Source: Pseudomonas sp. Os17 (GTDB lineage: Bacteria; Pseudomonadota; Gammaproteobacteria; Pseudomonadales; Pseudomonadaceae). From it: a DNA stretch of 64,000 nt. The translations under genes and the position numbers were made by a program. Location: assembly GCF_001547895.1 (NCBI RefSeq), contig NZ_AP014627.1, positions 2,421,501 through 2,485,500 of the forward strand, in the 5' to 3' direction. Within the stretch, counting starts at the first letter, position 1, and each line of letters begins with the position of its first letter. This document shows, in pieces, positions 34,745 through 42,908 of the stretch. The notes under the pieces were generated by a model. The model did not search any database. It worked only from the letters and a program-made list of their open reading frames with translations, and was not told the origin of the DNA.

Positions 34745-35521
34745 TCAGCCGGTTCTGATGCACCTTCGGGCTGATGCGGGGGTCAGGTTGCGGTTCTTTT
34801 TCAGTGCGTGATTCAAGGCGCTCTGATCGGCATAACCCACTCGATGGGCAATCTCCGTGATCGACAGTCGTGTGTCGCGTAGCAGGTCCATGGCCAGGTC
34901 CAGGCGCAGGCGGGTGATATGGGCAAAAGGCGTGGTTTTCAGGTGCTGCTCGAAGAGTATGTACAAGCGTCGTTCGCTGGTGCCTGAAATTCGGGCTATT
35001 TCAGAGGCGGTCAGATGAGTGTCCAGGTTGTTTTCGATATGGGTCAGGGCCCGTGCCAGGGTGAATTGTCCGTGGTCAGGGGTGTGGCTGTGGGGCTGGA
35101 CCAGGGCCGACATCAGCAAGGTACTCCAGGATTGAGCCACCTCAGGTGAGTTGGTCAGCAATGGAACGCTGCGGGTTGCGTAGTCAAGCAGGTGGCGAAT
35201 CTCCGGTCTTACCGGAAAGAAGCTTTTTTCGTTGAGTCGCTTGATGGTTTCAGCTTCGAACTTTTGGGTACGGGGCGATGAAAGCGGTACATCAAGAACC
35301 AGGAAAGTGTTGGCGGTGCTGGCGGAAAAGGTATGAGGGCAACCTGCCGGGATGATCACGCCCTGGCTCCAGTCGACTTTGCCGCCACGGCCATCGACCT
35401 CTATCTCCATGGCGCCAGATTGCGGCAGCACGATCTGGTGATAATCGTGGTCATGCAGCTCAACCTGGCCGGAGTAGGATCGCAAGGCCAATGAAGCCTT
35501 TGGGGTTTCTATGTTGCTCAT
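34745..35521 (-). CDS. AraC-family regulator with cupin sensor domain
   Basis: A 258-residue regulator. The N-terminal cupin-type ligand domain shows VELHDHDYHQIVLPQSGAMEIEVDG and IIPAGCPHTF. The C-terminal double helix-turn-helix shows LTASEIARISGTSERRLYILFEQHLKTTPFAHI and LSITEIAHRVGYADQSALNHALKKNRNLTPASARR. It probably controls the EamA exporter and radical SAM genes that follow in the same direction. The start is the ATG 5 bases after GGAAGAG. The DNA here is less GC-rich than the flanks. Confidence 0.88.
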   Translation of the reverse strand: MSNIETPKASLALRSYSGQVELHDHDYHQIVLPQSGAMEIEVDGRGGKVDWSQGVIIPAGCPHTFSASTANTFLVLDVPLSSPRTQKFEAETIKRLNEKSFFPVRPEIRHLLDYATRSVPLLTNSPEVAQSWSTLLMSALVQPHSHTPDHGQFTLARALTHIENNLDTHLTASEIARISGTSERRLYILFEQHLKTTPFAHITRLRLDLAMDLLRDTRLSITEIAHRVGYADQSALNHALKKNRNLTPASARRCIRTG

Positions 35522-35618
35522 CACGCTCTTCCATAAGACAGACAACGCATGATGCATGAGTGCTCGAGTTCGGCGCCAGTCTCTGAATACCGAGGCCTTA
35601 TGCCGGTTTATTTGCGCT

Positions 35619-36401
35619 TCAATGATGTTGCCTGGCAACGCTACCGATCGTGTTTCGCGCCAACAGGCGCTTGCTCAAACCCAGCACCAGCATCGACACC
35701 GCCACTGCCAATCCAAAGGCGAGCATTCCCACCGCGGGCAGGGCCAGGGCCAGTACCAGGCAGAACGCCGCAAAGGAATACAGGCCGGTGGTCAAGGAGC
35801 GCAACAGCACGGTGGTGAAGGCCACGCCGTGGCTCTGGTGGGAGAACACCGCCAGCACGCTGCCGAGCACCGGAAACACCGCGAGCATGCCGCTCCAGCG
35901 TTCGCCAACGGTGCTGGCCAGCAGGGTGACCGCCAGGGTCAGCAAGGCCCCGGCAAGCATCCGGTAAGGCAGTTTGTCGGAGCGCTGCGCGGGGGCGGCG
36001 GGCACAGCGCTCACCCGGGGAAACAGGCGCGGCGCCAGGAGCAGGGCGCTGGCGGCGCAGGCCACGGACAAGCCCAGTGAGGCCGGCACCTGGGTAATGG
36101 CTGCGGCCAGCACGGCCCAGACCAGCGTGGCCACGGCCAGGGCCCCGGGCCAGGAAAGACGCTGTGCGGCATGGGTGTAGGCGACGCTGAAGGCGATCAT
36201 CGCCAGCAACGCCGAGAGGGCGGCCCCCGCCGCGTGGGTGGCGAAGGCCGTGCCTTGCTCCAGCGCCAGAAACAGCAGGATCGGTCCCACCACCACCGGA
36301 AACCCCGCCAGCCAGCCGGCGACATTCGGTCCCCAGCGCCTGCTCGCCAGGGAGATCAACCAGAGGAATCCGGGAACCGTCAGCAGTTTTAACAGCAGCA
36401 T
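35619..36401 (-). CDS. Multi-spanning membrane protein with internal duplication
   Basis: A 260-residue protein with about eight hydrophobic segments. Two halves share a pattern: RRWGPNVAGWLAGFPVVVGPILLFLALEQGTAFA in the first and ERWSGMLAVFPVLGSVLAVFSHQSHGVAF in the second, which indicates an inverted or direct structural duplication as in GlpM-like proteins. No function can be assigned. It is transcribed away from folE and shares the intergenic region with it. The start ATG was chosen because the upstream extension is basic, unlike a membrane start. Confidence 0.65.
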   Translation of the reverse strand: MLLLKLLTVPGFLWLISLASRRWGPNVAGWLAGFPVVVGPILLFLALEQGTAFATHAAGAALSALLAMIAFSVAYTHAAQRLSWPGALAVATLVWAVLAAAITQVPASLGLSVACAASALLLAPRLFPRVSAVPAAPAQRSDKLPYRMLAGALLTLAVTLLASTVGERWSGMLAVFPVLGSVLAVFSHQSHGVAFTTVLLRSLTTGLYSFAAFCLVLALALPAVGMLAFGLAVAVSMLVLGLSKRLLARNTIGSVARQHH

Positions 36402-36824
36402 GCGTGCACTCAGTGGATGAACGGTGCGCCACGCTAGCATCCAGCGCGGCATTTGGCGCGTATCTGCTGGCAGGGAGGCGGTCGGGAGTGAAGTGCGGCG
36501 TCGCTTTTTCTTGTACAGCGAAAAGCTTTTGAATCGATTAAATGCTGTTTTGTACAAGTATTAAGGCGTTTAAGGCGTTTTTTATCGATAAAAATTGTAC
36601 AAAAATTAATTTGTCGTATAGGTTTTTAAGGGTGAAATGTGCCGATGCCTGCTCAGTCCTTTCAGGAGCAGTCGCTCGCTCTTCACGCTTTTGGGGCTCC
36701 GAGGTCAGGCCCGGGTGGAACCGGGGCTGGGTCAGTTGTGTGGTCGGCCACCTCGGGGCTCTTTTTTTTCCTTGGCACGTGCAAGGAATTGCCCGCCTCG
36801 CCAGCTTTTCGGAACCCATGCGCC
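36402..36824. promoter_or_regulatory. AT-rich divergent control region with three TTGTACA motifs
   Basis: TTGTACAG at 36511 and TTGTACAA at 36550 and 36595 lie between the membrane-protein gene and folE. A 16-base palindrome (TTTTTATCGATAAAAA, 36579-36594) and a 10-bp direct repeat (TTAAGGCGTT) lie between the last two. TTGTAC at 36595 with TATAGG at 36617 is a possible folE promoter. TGTACA half-sites are the binding elements I recall for LitR/CarH-type MerR regulators. Confidence 0.5.
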
Positions 36825-37385
36825 ATGCACGATCCTCTTTCTCAGCACTTTCACGGCATTCTCCAGGGCTTGGGTGAAGACCCCTCGCGCGAGGGCCTGC
36901 GGGACACCCCGCAGCGGGCGGCAAAGGCCTTGCGCTATCTGTGTCACGGTTACGACACCCGCCTTGACGAGTTGGTCAACGGCGCGCTGTTCAGCTCCAG
37001 CAGCGACGAGATGGTGATTGTCCAGGACATCGAGCTGTATTCCCTGTGCGAACACCACCTGCTGCCCTTCATCGGTCAGGCCCATGTGGCTTACATCCCC
37101 ACCGGCAAGGTGCTGGGGCTGTCCAAGGTGGCGCGGATCGTCGACATGTACGCGCGGCGCCTGCAGATCCAGGAGAACCTCACCCGGCAGATCGCCGAGG
37201 CGATCCAGGAAGTGACCCGGGCCGCCGGGGTGGCGGTGGTCATCCAGGCGCGGCACATGTGCATGATGATGCGCGGGGTGGAGAAGCAGAACTCCATGAT
37301 GAACACCTCGGTGATGCTCGGGGCCTTTCGCGACTGCAGCAGCACCCGCCAGGAGTTTCTCCAATTGCTGCCCAGGCGTTCCTGA
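36825..37385 (+). CDS. folE: GTP cyclohydrolase I (FolE)
   Basis: A 186-residue enzyme that converts GTP to 7,8-dihydroneopterin triphosphate, the first step to folate and pterins. Zinc ligands are visible in [23 protein letters not shown] (Cys and His) and in [20 protein letters not shown] (the second Cys). The usual [23 protein letters not shown] dimer helix is also present. Length is normal for the type IA form. It directly precedes a chalcone-isomerase-like gene and a DUF3833 gene. This set is one I associate with photolyase/light-response clusters, so this may be a conditionally expressed paralogue. Confidence 0.92.
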   Translation: MHDPLSQHFHGILQGLGEDPSREGLRDTPQRAAKALRYLCHGYDTRLDELVNGALFSSSSDEMVIVQDIELYSLCEHHLLPFIGQAHVAYIPTGKVLGLSKVARIVDMYARRLQIQENLTRQIAEAIQEVTRAAGVAVVIQARHMCMMMRGVEKQNSMMNTSVMLGAFRDCSSTRQEFLQLLPRRS

Positions 37386-37913
37386 ATGAACCGCGCCGGA
37401 CGTGTTCCGTTGAGGCGCTGGTTGTGGCTGCTGGTGCTGCTCAGCGCCACGGCCAGCGCCGACTGGCAGGCGTCGCTGCCCGAGGCCCGGCTGCTGGGCA
37501 GTGGCGAGTTCAGCTGGTTCGGCTTCAAGGTCTACCACGCGCGGCTCTGGGGCAGGGCGTTGCCGCTGACGGACGACAGCCCCTTCGCCCTGGAGCTGAC
37601 CTATCGGCGCACGATCCGCCGCGACGAGCTGGTGCAGACCAGCCTCGACGAGATCCAACGCTTGTCCGGCAGCGCGGTCAGCCCGGCGCAACTCAAGGAT
37701 TGGCAGGCGCAGATGCAGCGTGCCTTCGTCGATGTCGAACCGGGCCAGCGCATCACCGGGGTGTTTCTGCCGGGACGCGGGGTGGAGTTCTTTGTCGACC
37801 AGCACTTGCAGTACAGGGTGGAGGACGAGGCCTTCGCCCGCGCGTTCTTCGCCATCTGGCTCGACCCGCGCACGCGCAATCCGCAGCTGCGCGCACAACT
37901 GCTGGGCCAATAG
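37386..37913 (+). CDS. Chalcone-isomerase-like exported protein
   Basis: A 175-residue protein with a signal peptide (RWLWLLVLLSATASA) followed by a chalcone-isomerase-like fold: LPEARLLGSGEFSWFGFKVYHARLWG, FALELTYRRTIRRDELVQTSLDEI, FFAIWLDPRTRNPQLRAQLLG. Bacterial members are not flavonoid enzymes; their role is unknown, probably fatty-acid or lipid binding in the periplasm. It starts directly after the folE stop, so it is co-transcribed. Confidence 0.78.
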   Translation: MNRAGRVPLRRWLWLLVLLSATASADWQASLPEARLLGSGEFSWFGFKVYHARLWGRALPLTDDSPFALELTYRRTIRRDELVQTSLDEIQRLSGSAVSPAQLKDWQAQMQRAFVDVEPGQRITGVFLPGRGVEFFVDQHLQYRVEDEAFARAFFAIWLDPRTRNPQLRAQLLGQ

Positions 37914-37937
37914 CCGGCGCAGCACAGGAGATGTGCC

Positions 37938-38465
37938 ATGTTCAAGAAATACCTGCTGTTGCTGTGCCTGGGCCTGGTCGCCTGCAGCGACACCGACGTC
38001 AAGCAGTACCGCGAGCAGAAACCCGAGCTGGAACTGCGCCAGTTCTTCACTGGCCGGGTCGAGGCCTGGGGCCTGTTTCAGAAGCGCTCCGGCGAGGTGA
38101 TCAAACGCTTCCATGTGCAGATCGACAGCCGCAGCGAGGGCGAGAAATTCATCATGCACGAGGACTTCACCTACAGCGACGGCACCCGCCAGACCCGGGT
38201 CTGGACCCTGGTCCCGGCGGGGCCTGGACTGTGGCGCGGCACCGCCGACGATGTGGTCGGCGAGGCCCTGGGCGAGGTGTCCGGCAATGCCCTGCGCTGG
38301 CGCTACGTGCTCAACCTGCCGGTGGACGGCAAGACCTACCAGGTGCACTTCGACGACTGGATGTACCTGTTGGACGAAAACACCCTGGCCAATCGCTCCT
38401 ACATGACCAAGTTCGGCTTCGAGCTGGGGCAGGTCAGCCTGTTCTTCCGCCGCCAGCCCAACTGA
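37938..38465 (+). CDS. DUF3833 lipoprotein
   Basis: A 175-residue lipoprotein with a short signal and lipobox (LGLVACSDTD, Cys at about 16). The mature part matches DUF3833: QFFTGRVEAWGLFQKRSGEVIKRFHV, DFTYSDGTRQTRVWTLVP, DDVVGEALGEVSGNALRWRYVLNLPVDG and DDWMYLLDENTLANRSYMTKFGFELG. It belongs to the folE group by direction and 24-base spacing. Function not known; seen in clusters with photolyase and fatty-acid-modifying genes. Confidence 0.82.
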   Translation: MFKKYLLLLCLGLVACSDTDVKQYREQKPELELRQFFTGRVEAWGLFQKRSGEVIKRFHVQIDSRSEGEKFIMHEDFTYSDGTRQTRVWTLVPAGPGLWRGTADDVVGEALGEVSGNALRWRYVLNLPVDGKTYQVHFDDWMYLLDENTLANRSYMTKFGFELGQVSLFFRRQPN

Positions 38466-38483
38466 CGGCGCTCGACCCGTGCC

Positions 38484-39014
38484 TCAGGACGGGTCGTCGA
38501 GAAAGCGTCCGCGATGCTCGGGTCTCGGCAGCAGGCACACCTCATTCCGGCCGAACCAGCGGTAGCGATTGCCAGCGATCCGGTCGTAGGCCCAGTCCCG
38601 CAGCGGCCGCGGGATCCAGCGCAGCAGGCGCAGCCAGCGCCAGGGTGTGGGCAGTTGTGCCATCAGGCGGATAAAGGCCTCGGAACGTTGGGACAGGCCT
38701 CGGTCTTCGATCAGCAGCACCGTGTCGAACTGATCCGTGGGCTGGCCGAACCACTTCAGCAAGGCCTGGCCCTGGGGCGATTGCATCGACGCCAGCTTGA
38801 TCCGCCGCTGGCGGTCGTGGCGGATCACGAACTGCACCGAGGCATTGCACAGCTTGCACACCCCGTCGAACAGCAGGACCCGGTCGCCGGGGTGCAGGAA
38901 GGGGGGCAGGGTGTCGGGGCGGGGATCGGTCGCAGGGCTGTTCACGGGGGCCACCTTGGGCGTGCTATCGAAGCCTGCGGCAGGGGCCGCCAGGCGCTGC
39001 AAAGGCAGCAGCAT
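38484..39014 (-). CDS. DCC (DUF393) thiol-disulfide-type protein
   Basis: A 176-residue protein of the DCC family, named after the D-x-x-C-x-x-C motif, here LLFDGVCKLCNASVQFVIRHDR. The rest fits the family: IKLASMQSPQGQALL, DTVLLIEDRGLSQRSEAFIRLMAQL and WAYDRIAGNRYRWFG. A thioredoxin-like redox function is presumed from the CxxC motif. Convergent with the DUF3833 gene, 18 bases apart. The start is uncertain; a GTG at 38945 would give a shorter form starting just before the conserved part. Confidence 0.8.
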   Translation of the reverse strand: MLLPLQRLAAPAAGFDSTPKVAPVNSPATDPRPDTLPPFLHPGDRVLLFDGVCKLCNASVQFVIRHDRQRRIKLASMQSPQGQALLKWFGQPTDQFDTVLLIEDRGLSQRSEAFIRLMAQLPTPWRWLRLLRWIPRPLRDWAYDRIAGNRYRWFGRNEVCLLPRPEHRGRFLDDPS

Positions 39015-39103
39015 ACGCCCCTTCAAGGTCAATATTCAGGCTTGGGTGCCCGGGCTGAAACCTCTAAGCTGGGCTCTTGCTCCAATCCGTCGTGGAAATC
39101 CCC

Positions 39104-40423
39104 GTGAAATTCAGCCTGCCGAAAATCGCCACAGCGCCCTTTTGTCCGCCGGAAGTGGCGGGTTCCGTATCCGTCGATCCCCGTGCCTCGTTGTTCAAGC
39201 GCCTGCTGCGCTTTGCCGGCCCCGGGCTGCTGATCTCCATCGGCTACATGGACCCCGGCAACTGGGCCACGGCCATCGAGGCCGGCTCGCGCTATGGCTA
39301 CAACCTGCTGTTCGTGGTGCTGCTGGCGAGCCTGGCCGGCATGGCGGTGCAATGCCTGTGCTCGCGCCTGGGCATTGCCACGGGGCGCGATCTGGCGCAG
39401 CTGTGCCGGGAGCGCTACAGCCGCCGTTCGGCCCGGGCCCAATGGCTGGCGGCCGAGGTGTCGATCATCGCCACCGACCTTGCCGAAGTGCTGGGCTGCG
39501 CCCTGGCGTTCCACCTGTTGCTGGGGGTGTCGCTGAGCACCGGGATCGTCATCACCGCCTTTGACACCTTGCTGGTGCTGGCCTTGCAGAACCGCGGTTT
39601 TCGCCGGCTGGAGGCGATCATGCTGGCGCTGGTGGCGACCATCGGCGTGTGTTTCTTCATTGAACTGCTGCTGATCAAACCCTATTGGCCGGACGTGGCC
39701 CGGGGCTTCACCCCGTCGCTCTCGGCCATCAGCGACGCCGCACCGCTGTACCTGGCGATTGGCATCCTCGGCGCCACGGTGATGCCCCACAACCTCTACC
39801 TGCACACCTCGGTGGTGCAGACCCGCTTGATCGGCCAGGACCGGGCCAGCCGCGCCGACGCCATCAAGCTGGCGCGCATCGACACCATCGGCTCCCTGGC
39901 CCTGGCGCTGCTGGTGAACGCGGCGATCCTGATCCTCGCCGCCGCGGCCTTCCACAACACCGGCCACAGCGACGTGGTGGAGATCCAGGATGCCTACCAT
40001 CTGCTCGATCCGCTGGTGGGCGGGGCCCTGGCCAGCGTGCTGTTCGGCGTGGCGCTGCTGGCCTCGGGGCAGAGCTCGACCTTCACCGGGACCATTGCCG
40101 GGCAGGTGATCATGGAGGGTTACCTGAACCTGCGGATTCCCTGCTGGCAACGGCGCCTGATCACCCGCGGGCTGGCGCTGATCCCGGCGTTCATCGGTGT
40201 CTGGCTGCTGGGCGACGGCGCCGTGGGCCAGTTGCTGGTGCTGAGCCAGGTGGTGCTCAGCCTGCAGTTGCCGTTCGCCCTGTACCCGCTGATCCGCATG
40301 ACCAACGACCGGCGCCTGATGGGCGAATTCGTCAACCGCTGGCCAACCCGGATCCTCGCCTGGAGCCTGTTTGCCATCATCAGCGCCGCCAACGCCTGGC
40401 TGATTGCCCAACTCTTCCTGTAG
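39104..40423 (+). CDS. mntH: MntH, Nramp-family manganese/divalent metal importer
   Basis: A 439-residue inner-membrane proton-coupled importer for Mn2+ and Fe2+. Nramp signatures: GPGLLISIGYMDPGNWATAIEAG (DPGN metal site in helix 1) and GATVMPHNLYLHTSVVQTR (MPH metal site in helix 6). About 11 hydrophobic helices. The GTG start gives the basic N-terminus KFSLPK; a TTG further upstream has no good ribosome site. The TAG stop belongs to the first REP unit of the array that follows. No Mn riboswitch or MntR site was evident. Confidence 0.92.
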   Translation: MKFSLPKIATAPFCPPEVAGSVSVDPRASLFKRLLRFAGPGLLISIGYMDPGNWATAIEAGSRYGYNLLFVVLLASLAGMAVQCLCSRLGIATGRDLAQLCRERYSRRSARAQWLAAEVSIIATDLAEVLGCALAFHLLLGVSLSTGIVITAFDTLLVLALQNRGFRRLEAIMLALVATIGVCFFIELLLIKPYWPDVARGFTPSLSAISDAAPLYLAIGILGATVMPHNLYLHTSVVQTRLIGQDRASRADAIKLARIDTIGSLALALLVNAAILILAAAAFHNTGHSDVVEIQDAYHLLDPLVGGALASVLFGVALLASGQSSTFTGTIAGQVIMEGYLNLRIPCWQRRLITRGLALIPAFIGVWLLGDGAVGQLLVLSQVVLSLQLPFALYPLIRMTNDRRLMGEFVNRWPTRILAWSLFAIISAANAWLIAQLFL

Positions 40424-40807
40424 GAGCCCGGCTTGCCGGCGAAGAGGCCGCTGAGTCTTGTGCAGGTCTTGCCGACGCTTTCGCTGGCAAGCCAGCTCCT
40501 ACGTGGGAATGCGATGGTCCTGTAGGAGCCGGCTTGCCGGCGAAGGGGCCGCTGAGTCTTGTGCAGGTCTTGCCGACGCCTTCGCTGGCAAGCCAGCTCC
40601 TACGGGGGAATGCGATGGTCTTGTAGGAGCCGGCTTGCCGGCGAAGAGGCCGCTGAGTCTTGTGCAGGTCTTGCCGACGCCTTCGCTGGCAAGCCAGCTC
40701 CTACGGGGGAATGCGATGGTCTTGTAGGAGCCGGCTTGCCGGCGAAGAGGCCGCTGAGTCTTGTGCAGGTCTTGCCGACGCCTTCGCTGGCAAGCCAGCT
40801 CCTACGG
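40421..40807 (+). repeat. Four tandem 101-bp REPIN units
   Basis: TAGGAGCC(C)GGCTTGCCGGCG starts at 40421, 40523, 40624 and 40725, so units are 102, 101, 101 and about 83 bases. Each unit is a pair of opposed REPs (the second is CTTCGCTGGCAAGCCAGCTCC) around a conserved 45-base centre with CTGAGTCTTGTGCAGG. Copies are nearly identical. Confidence 0.93.
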
Positions 40808-40838
40808 TTACGGGGCGGGTGCGCGGGTGGCGGTGGCG

Positions 40839-41771
40839 CTAGCGATCCCAATAGGGCTCCGGGCCGAATTTCTCGACGAAGAAGTCGATCACGGTGCGCA
40901 CTTTCACTGACAGCCGTCGGCTACCGGGCCACAGGGCGGCGATCTGTTGCGGTTCGAGGCTGGTGGCCACTTCGAAGCCTTCGAACAGCGCCACCAGACG
41001 GCCCTGGTGCAGGGCCTCGCCAATCAGCCAGGAAGGAAACATCACCAGCCCCAGGCCCTGTTCGGCGGCCTGGGTCAGGGTGTCGGCGTGGTTGCCGGTC
41101 AGCGGGCCCTTGACGCTGTAGGGCGTCCAGTCGCCCCGGCCCTGGCGGAAGAACCAGCGTTGCTGGCCGGTTTCGCCCTTGTAGGCCAGGCACTGGTGCT
41201 GGTGCAGCTGCTGCGGGTGGTGCGGTGTGCCATGCCGGGCCAGGTAGGCCGGGCTGGCCGCCACCCGGTAGCGCTGCGGGGCCAGCAGGCGGGCCTGCAT
41301 CGAGGAGTCTTCCAGGGTGCCGATGCGAAACAGCAGGTCGGTGCCGTCCTGCAAGGGGTCGATGTAGTTGTCGGTCTGCTGGATCTCCAGTTGCAGCTTG
41401 GGGTAGCGGCCCAGCAGCTCGCCAAGCCAGGGCGACAGGTGACGCTGGCCGAACACCACCGGGGCGTTGATCCGCACCAGCCCGGCCGGTTCGTCCTGCT
41501 GTTCCTGCAGCGCCTGTTCGGCTTCTTCCCACTGCGCCAGCACCCGCCGCGCATGATGGCCCAGCAGGCGCCCGGCCTCGGTGGGGCTGACGGCGCGGGT
41601 GTGGCGATAGAGCAACTGCTGGCCCAGGGCCTGTTCCATCAGCTGGATCTGCCGCGAGATGGACGAGGGCGCCAGCCCCTCGCGGCGTGCCACGGACGAG
41701 AAACTGCCCTGGTCGAGCACCGCGATGAACAGGCGCAGGGCCTTGAAACCGAGATCGTTGAAGCCTTGCAT
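40839..41771 (-). CDS. LysR-family transcriptional regulator
   Basis: A 310-residue regulator with an N-terminal winged helix (FKALRLFIAVLDQGSFSSVARREGLAPSSISRQIQLMEQALGQQLLYRHTRAVSPTEAG) and a substrate-binding-like C-terminal domain (GLVRINAPVVFGQRHLSPWLGELLGRYP, QDGTDLLFRIG, EQGLGLVMFPSWL). It is transcribed away from a pair of YdcZ-type transporter genes starting 113 bases off, so it probably controls them. The ATG chosen removes a Cys/His-rich stretch that is a chance extension. Confidence 0.9.
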   Translation of the reverse strand: MQGFNDLGFKALRLFIAVLDQGSFSSVARREGLAPSSISRQIQLMEQALGQQLLYRHTRAVSPTEAGRLLGHHARRVLAQWEEAEQALQEQQDEPAGLVRINAPVVFGQRHLSPWLGELLGRYPKLQLEIQQTDNYIDPLQDGTDLLFRIGTLEDSSMQARLLAPQRYRVAASPAYLARHGTPHHPQQLHQHQCLAYKGETGQQRWFFRQGRGDWTPYSVKGPLTGNHADTLTQAAEQGLGLVMFPSWLIGEALHQGRLVALFEGFEVATSLEPQQIAALWPGSRRLSVKVRTVIDFFVEKFGPEPYWDR

Positions 41772-41884
41772 GGGAGCGTCCTGCTGTGCGTTTTGCGCAA
41801 AAGAGTTGTCGGCATGCTGGCATTTATCGCAAAGCTCGTGCAATCGATAATGCCGGCCATTCCTTGATGTCGAGCAGGTGTCGC

Positions 41885-42388
41885 ATGTCCTCTGAAGCTC
41901 TAGATACACCGCTGCCGAAGCCGATGGCGGGCGCCGCGCCCGCTGCCGGCTGGCAGCGCCTGATACTGTTGCCGCTGGTGATCCTGGCCGGCATGGGCCT
42001 GTCGGTGGAGGCCGGCTTGCTCGGCCCGCTGGGCGCCCAGGTCGGGCATCTGTGGGCCACCCTGAGCATCTTCGGCGTGGGCGCGGCGCTGCTGTTGCTG
42101 CTGTTGTTGTTCAGCGGCCCGCAGCCGGGGCCGGCCCTGAGCCAGCTGCCGCGCTGGCAGCTGCTCGGCGGGGTGCTGGGGCCGATCTACGTGGTGGTGC
42201 TGACCCTGGCCACGCCCCATATCGGTATTGCCATGACCATGATCGCGATCCTCTCAGGGCAAGTGGGCAAGAGCGTGCTGATCGACCATTACGGCTGGTT
42301 CGGCAGCGCACGCAAGCCGGTCAATGGCGAACGCTGGCTGGCCCTGGTGCTGATTGTCGTGGCCCTGATCCTGATTGCCCGAGGTTGA
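41885..42388 (+). CDS. YdcZ/DUF606-type half transporter, first of a pair
   Basis: A 167-residue membrane protein of the DMT/YdcZ (DUF606) type with five hydrophobic helices. Seen: GLSVEAGLLGPLGAQVGHLWATLSIFGVGAALLLLLLLF, QLLGGVLGPIYVVVLTLATPHIGIAMTMIAILSGQVGKSVLIDHYGWFG. The two halves of a full transporter are encoded by this gene and the next. An exporter role is presumed for the family. The ATG is 7 bases after AGCAGG. An extended soluble N-terminus (about 25 residues) precedes the first helix. Confidence 0.82.
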   Translation: MSSEALDTPLPKPMAGAAPAAGWQRLILLPLVILAGMGLSVEAGLLGPLGAQVGHLWATLSIFGVGAALLLLLLLFSGPQPGPALSQLPRWQLLGGVLGPIYVVVLTLATPHIGIAMTMIAILSGQVGKSVLIDHYGWFGSARKPVNGERWLALVLIVVALILIARG

Positions 42389-42390
42389 AC

Positions 42391-42840
42391 ATGAACCTGA
42401 TTCTATTGTTGGTGCTGGTGGTGGCTGCGGGTGCGGTGCTCAGTGTGCAGGCGGCGATCAATGGCCGCCTGGGAGAAAGCGTCGGGGTGCTGCGCAGCAG
42501 CCTGCTGACCTTTGCCGTGGGCGCCTTGATCACCGGTCTGTTGATCGTGTTTTTCCAGCCGCCCCAGGCCATGACGTTGCTTCAGGCGCCGAAATGGCAA
42601 CTGACCGGCGCGCTGTTCGGCGTGGTCTACATGCTGGTGATGGTCGGCGCGGTGCCGCGGGTGGGCACCGCGGTGGCCACGGTGGCGGTGATTCTCGGGC
42701 AGTTGGGCATGGGCATGCTGATCGACAACTTCGGCTGGTTCGGCAACCCGGCCATCGAGCTGTCCTCCAGCCGCCTGCTGGCAATGCTGTGCCTGGCCCT
42801 GGCGCTGCTGTTCATGTACCGCAGCAATGCGCGGCCATAA
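42391..42840 (+). CDS. YdcZ/DUF606-type half transporter, second of a pair
   Basis: A 149-residue membrane protein, paralogous to the previous gene and starting 2 bases after it. Five hydrophobic helices. Family motifs: LLLVLVVAAGAVLSVQAAINGRLGESVGVLRSSLLTFAVGALI, TGALFGVVYMLVMVGAVPRVGTAVATVAVILGQLGMGMLIDNFGWFG. It is thought to form a heterodimer with the first. The two genes are probably under the divergent LysR regulator. Substrate unknown. Confidence 0.84.
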   Translation: MNLILLLVLVVAAGAVLSVQAAINGRLGESVGVLRSSLLTFAVGALITGLLIVFFQPPQAMTLLQAPKWQLTGALFGVVYMLVMVGAVPRVGTAVATVAVILGQLGMGMLIDNFGWFGNPAIELSSSRLLAMLCLALALLFMYRSNARP

Positions 42841-42908
42841 GCCATAAGCCATAAGCCATAAGCCGCAAGCCGCAAGCTTGAAGCTTGAAGCTGGCGGCTT
42901 GCAGCTTA
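42838..42908. repeat. Palindromic AAGCTTGAAGCTTG-type repeat
   Basis: Four GCCATAA units, then GCCGCAAGCCGCAAGCTTGAAGC and inverse elements, fill the gap between the transporter and glcF. The first copies of ATAAGCC and the last TTA carry the stop codons of the two genes on either side. Confidence 0.75.

Noticed and set aside
36542..36877. Small gene in the folE upstream region
   Set aside because: A chance frame with Cys/Phe/Lys-rich translation crosses the operator-like motifs and has no ribosome site; the region reads better as regulatory.
40421..40807. CRISPR array
   Set aside because: The 101-base units are conserved along their full length, including the centre, with no unique spacers; they are tandem REPINs.
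41772..41909. N-terminal Cys/His-rich extension of the LysR regulator
   Set aside because: LysR proteins start close to the helix-turn-helix; the extension would be 46 residues without similarity and would run into the divergent promoter.
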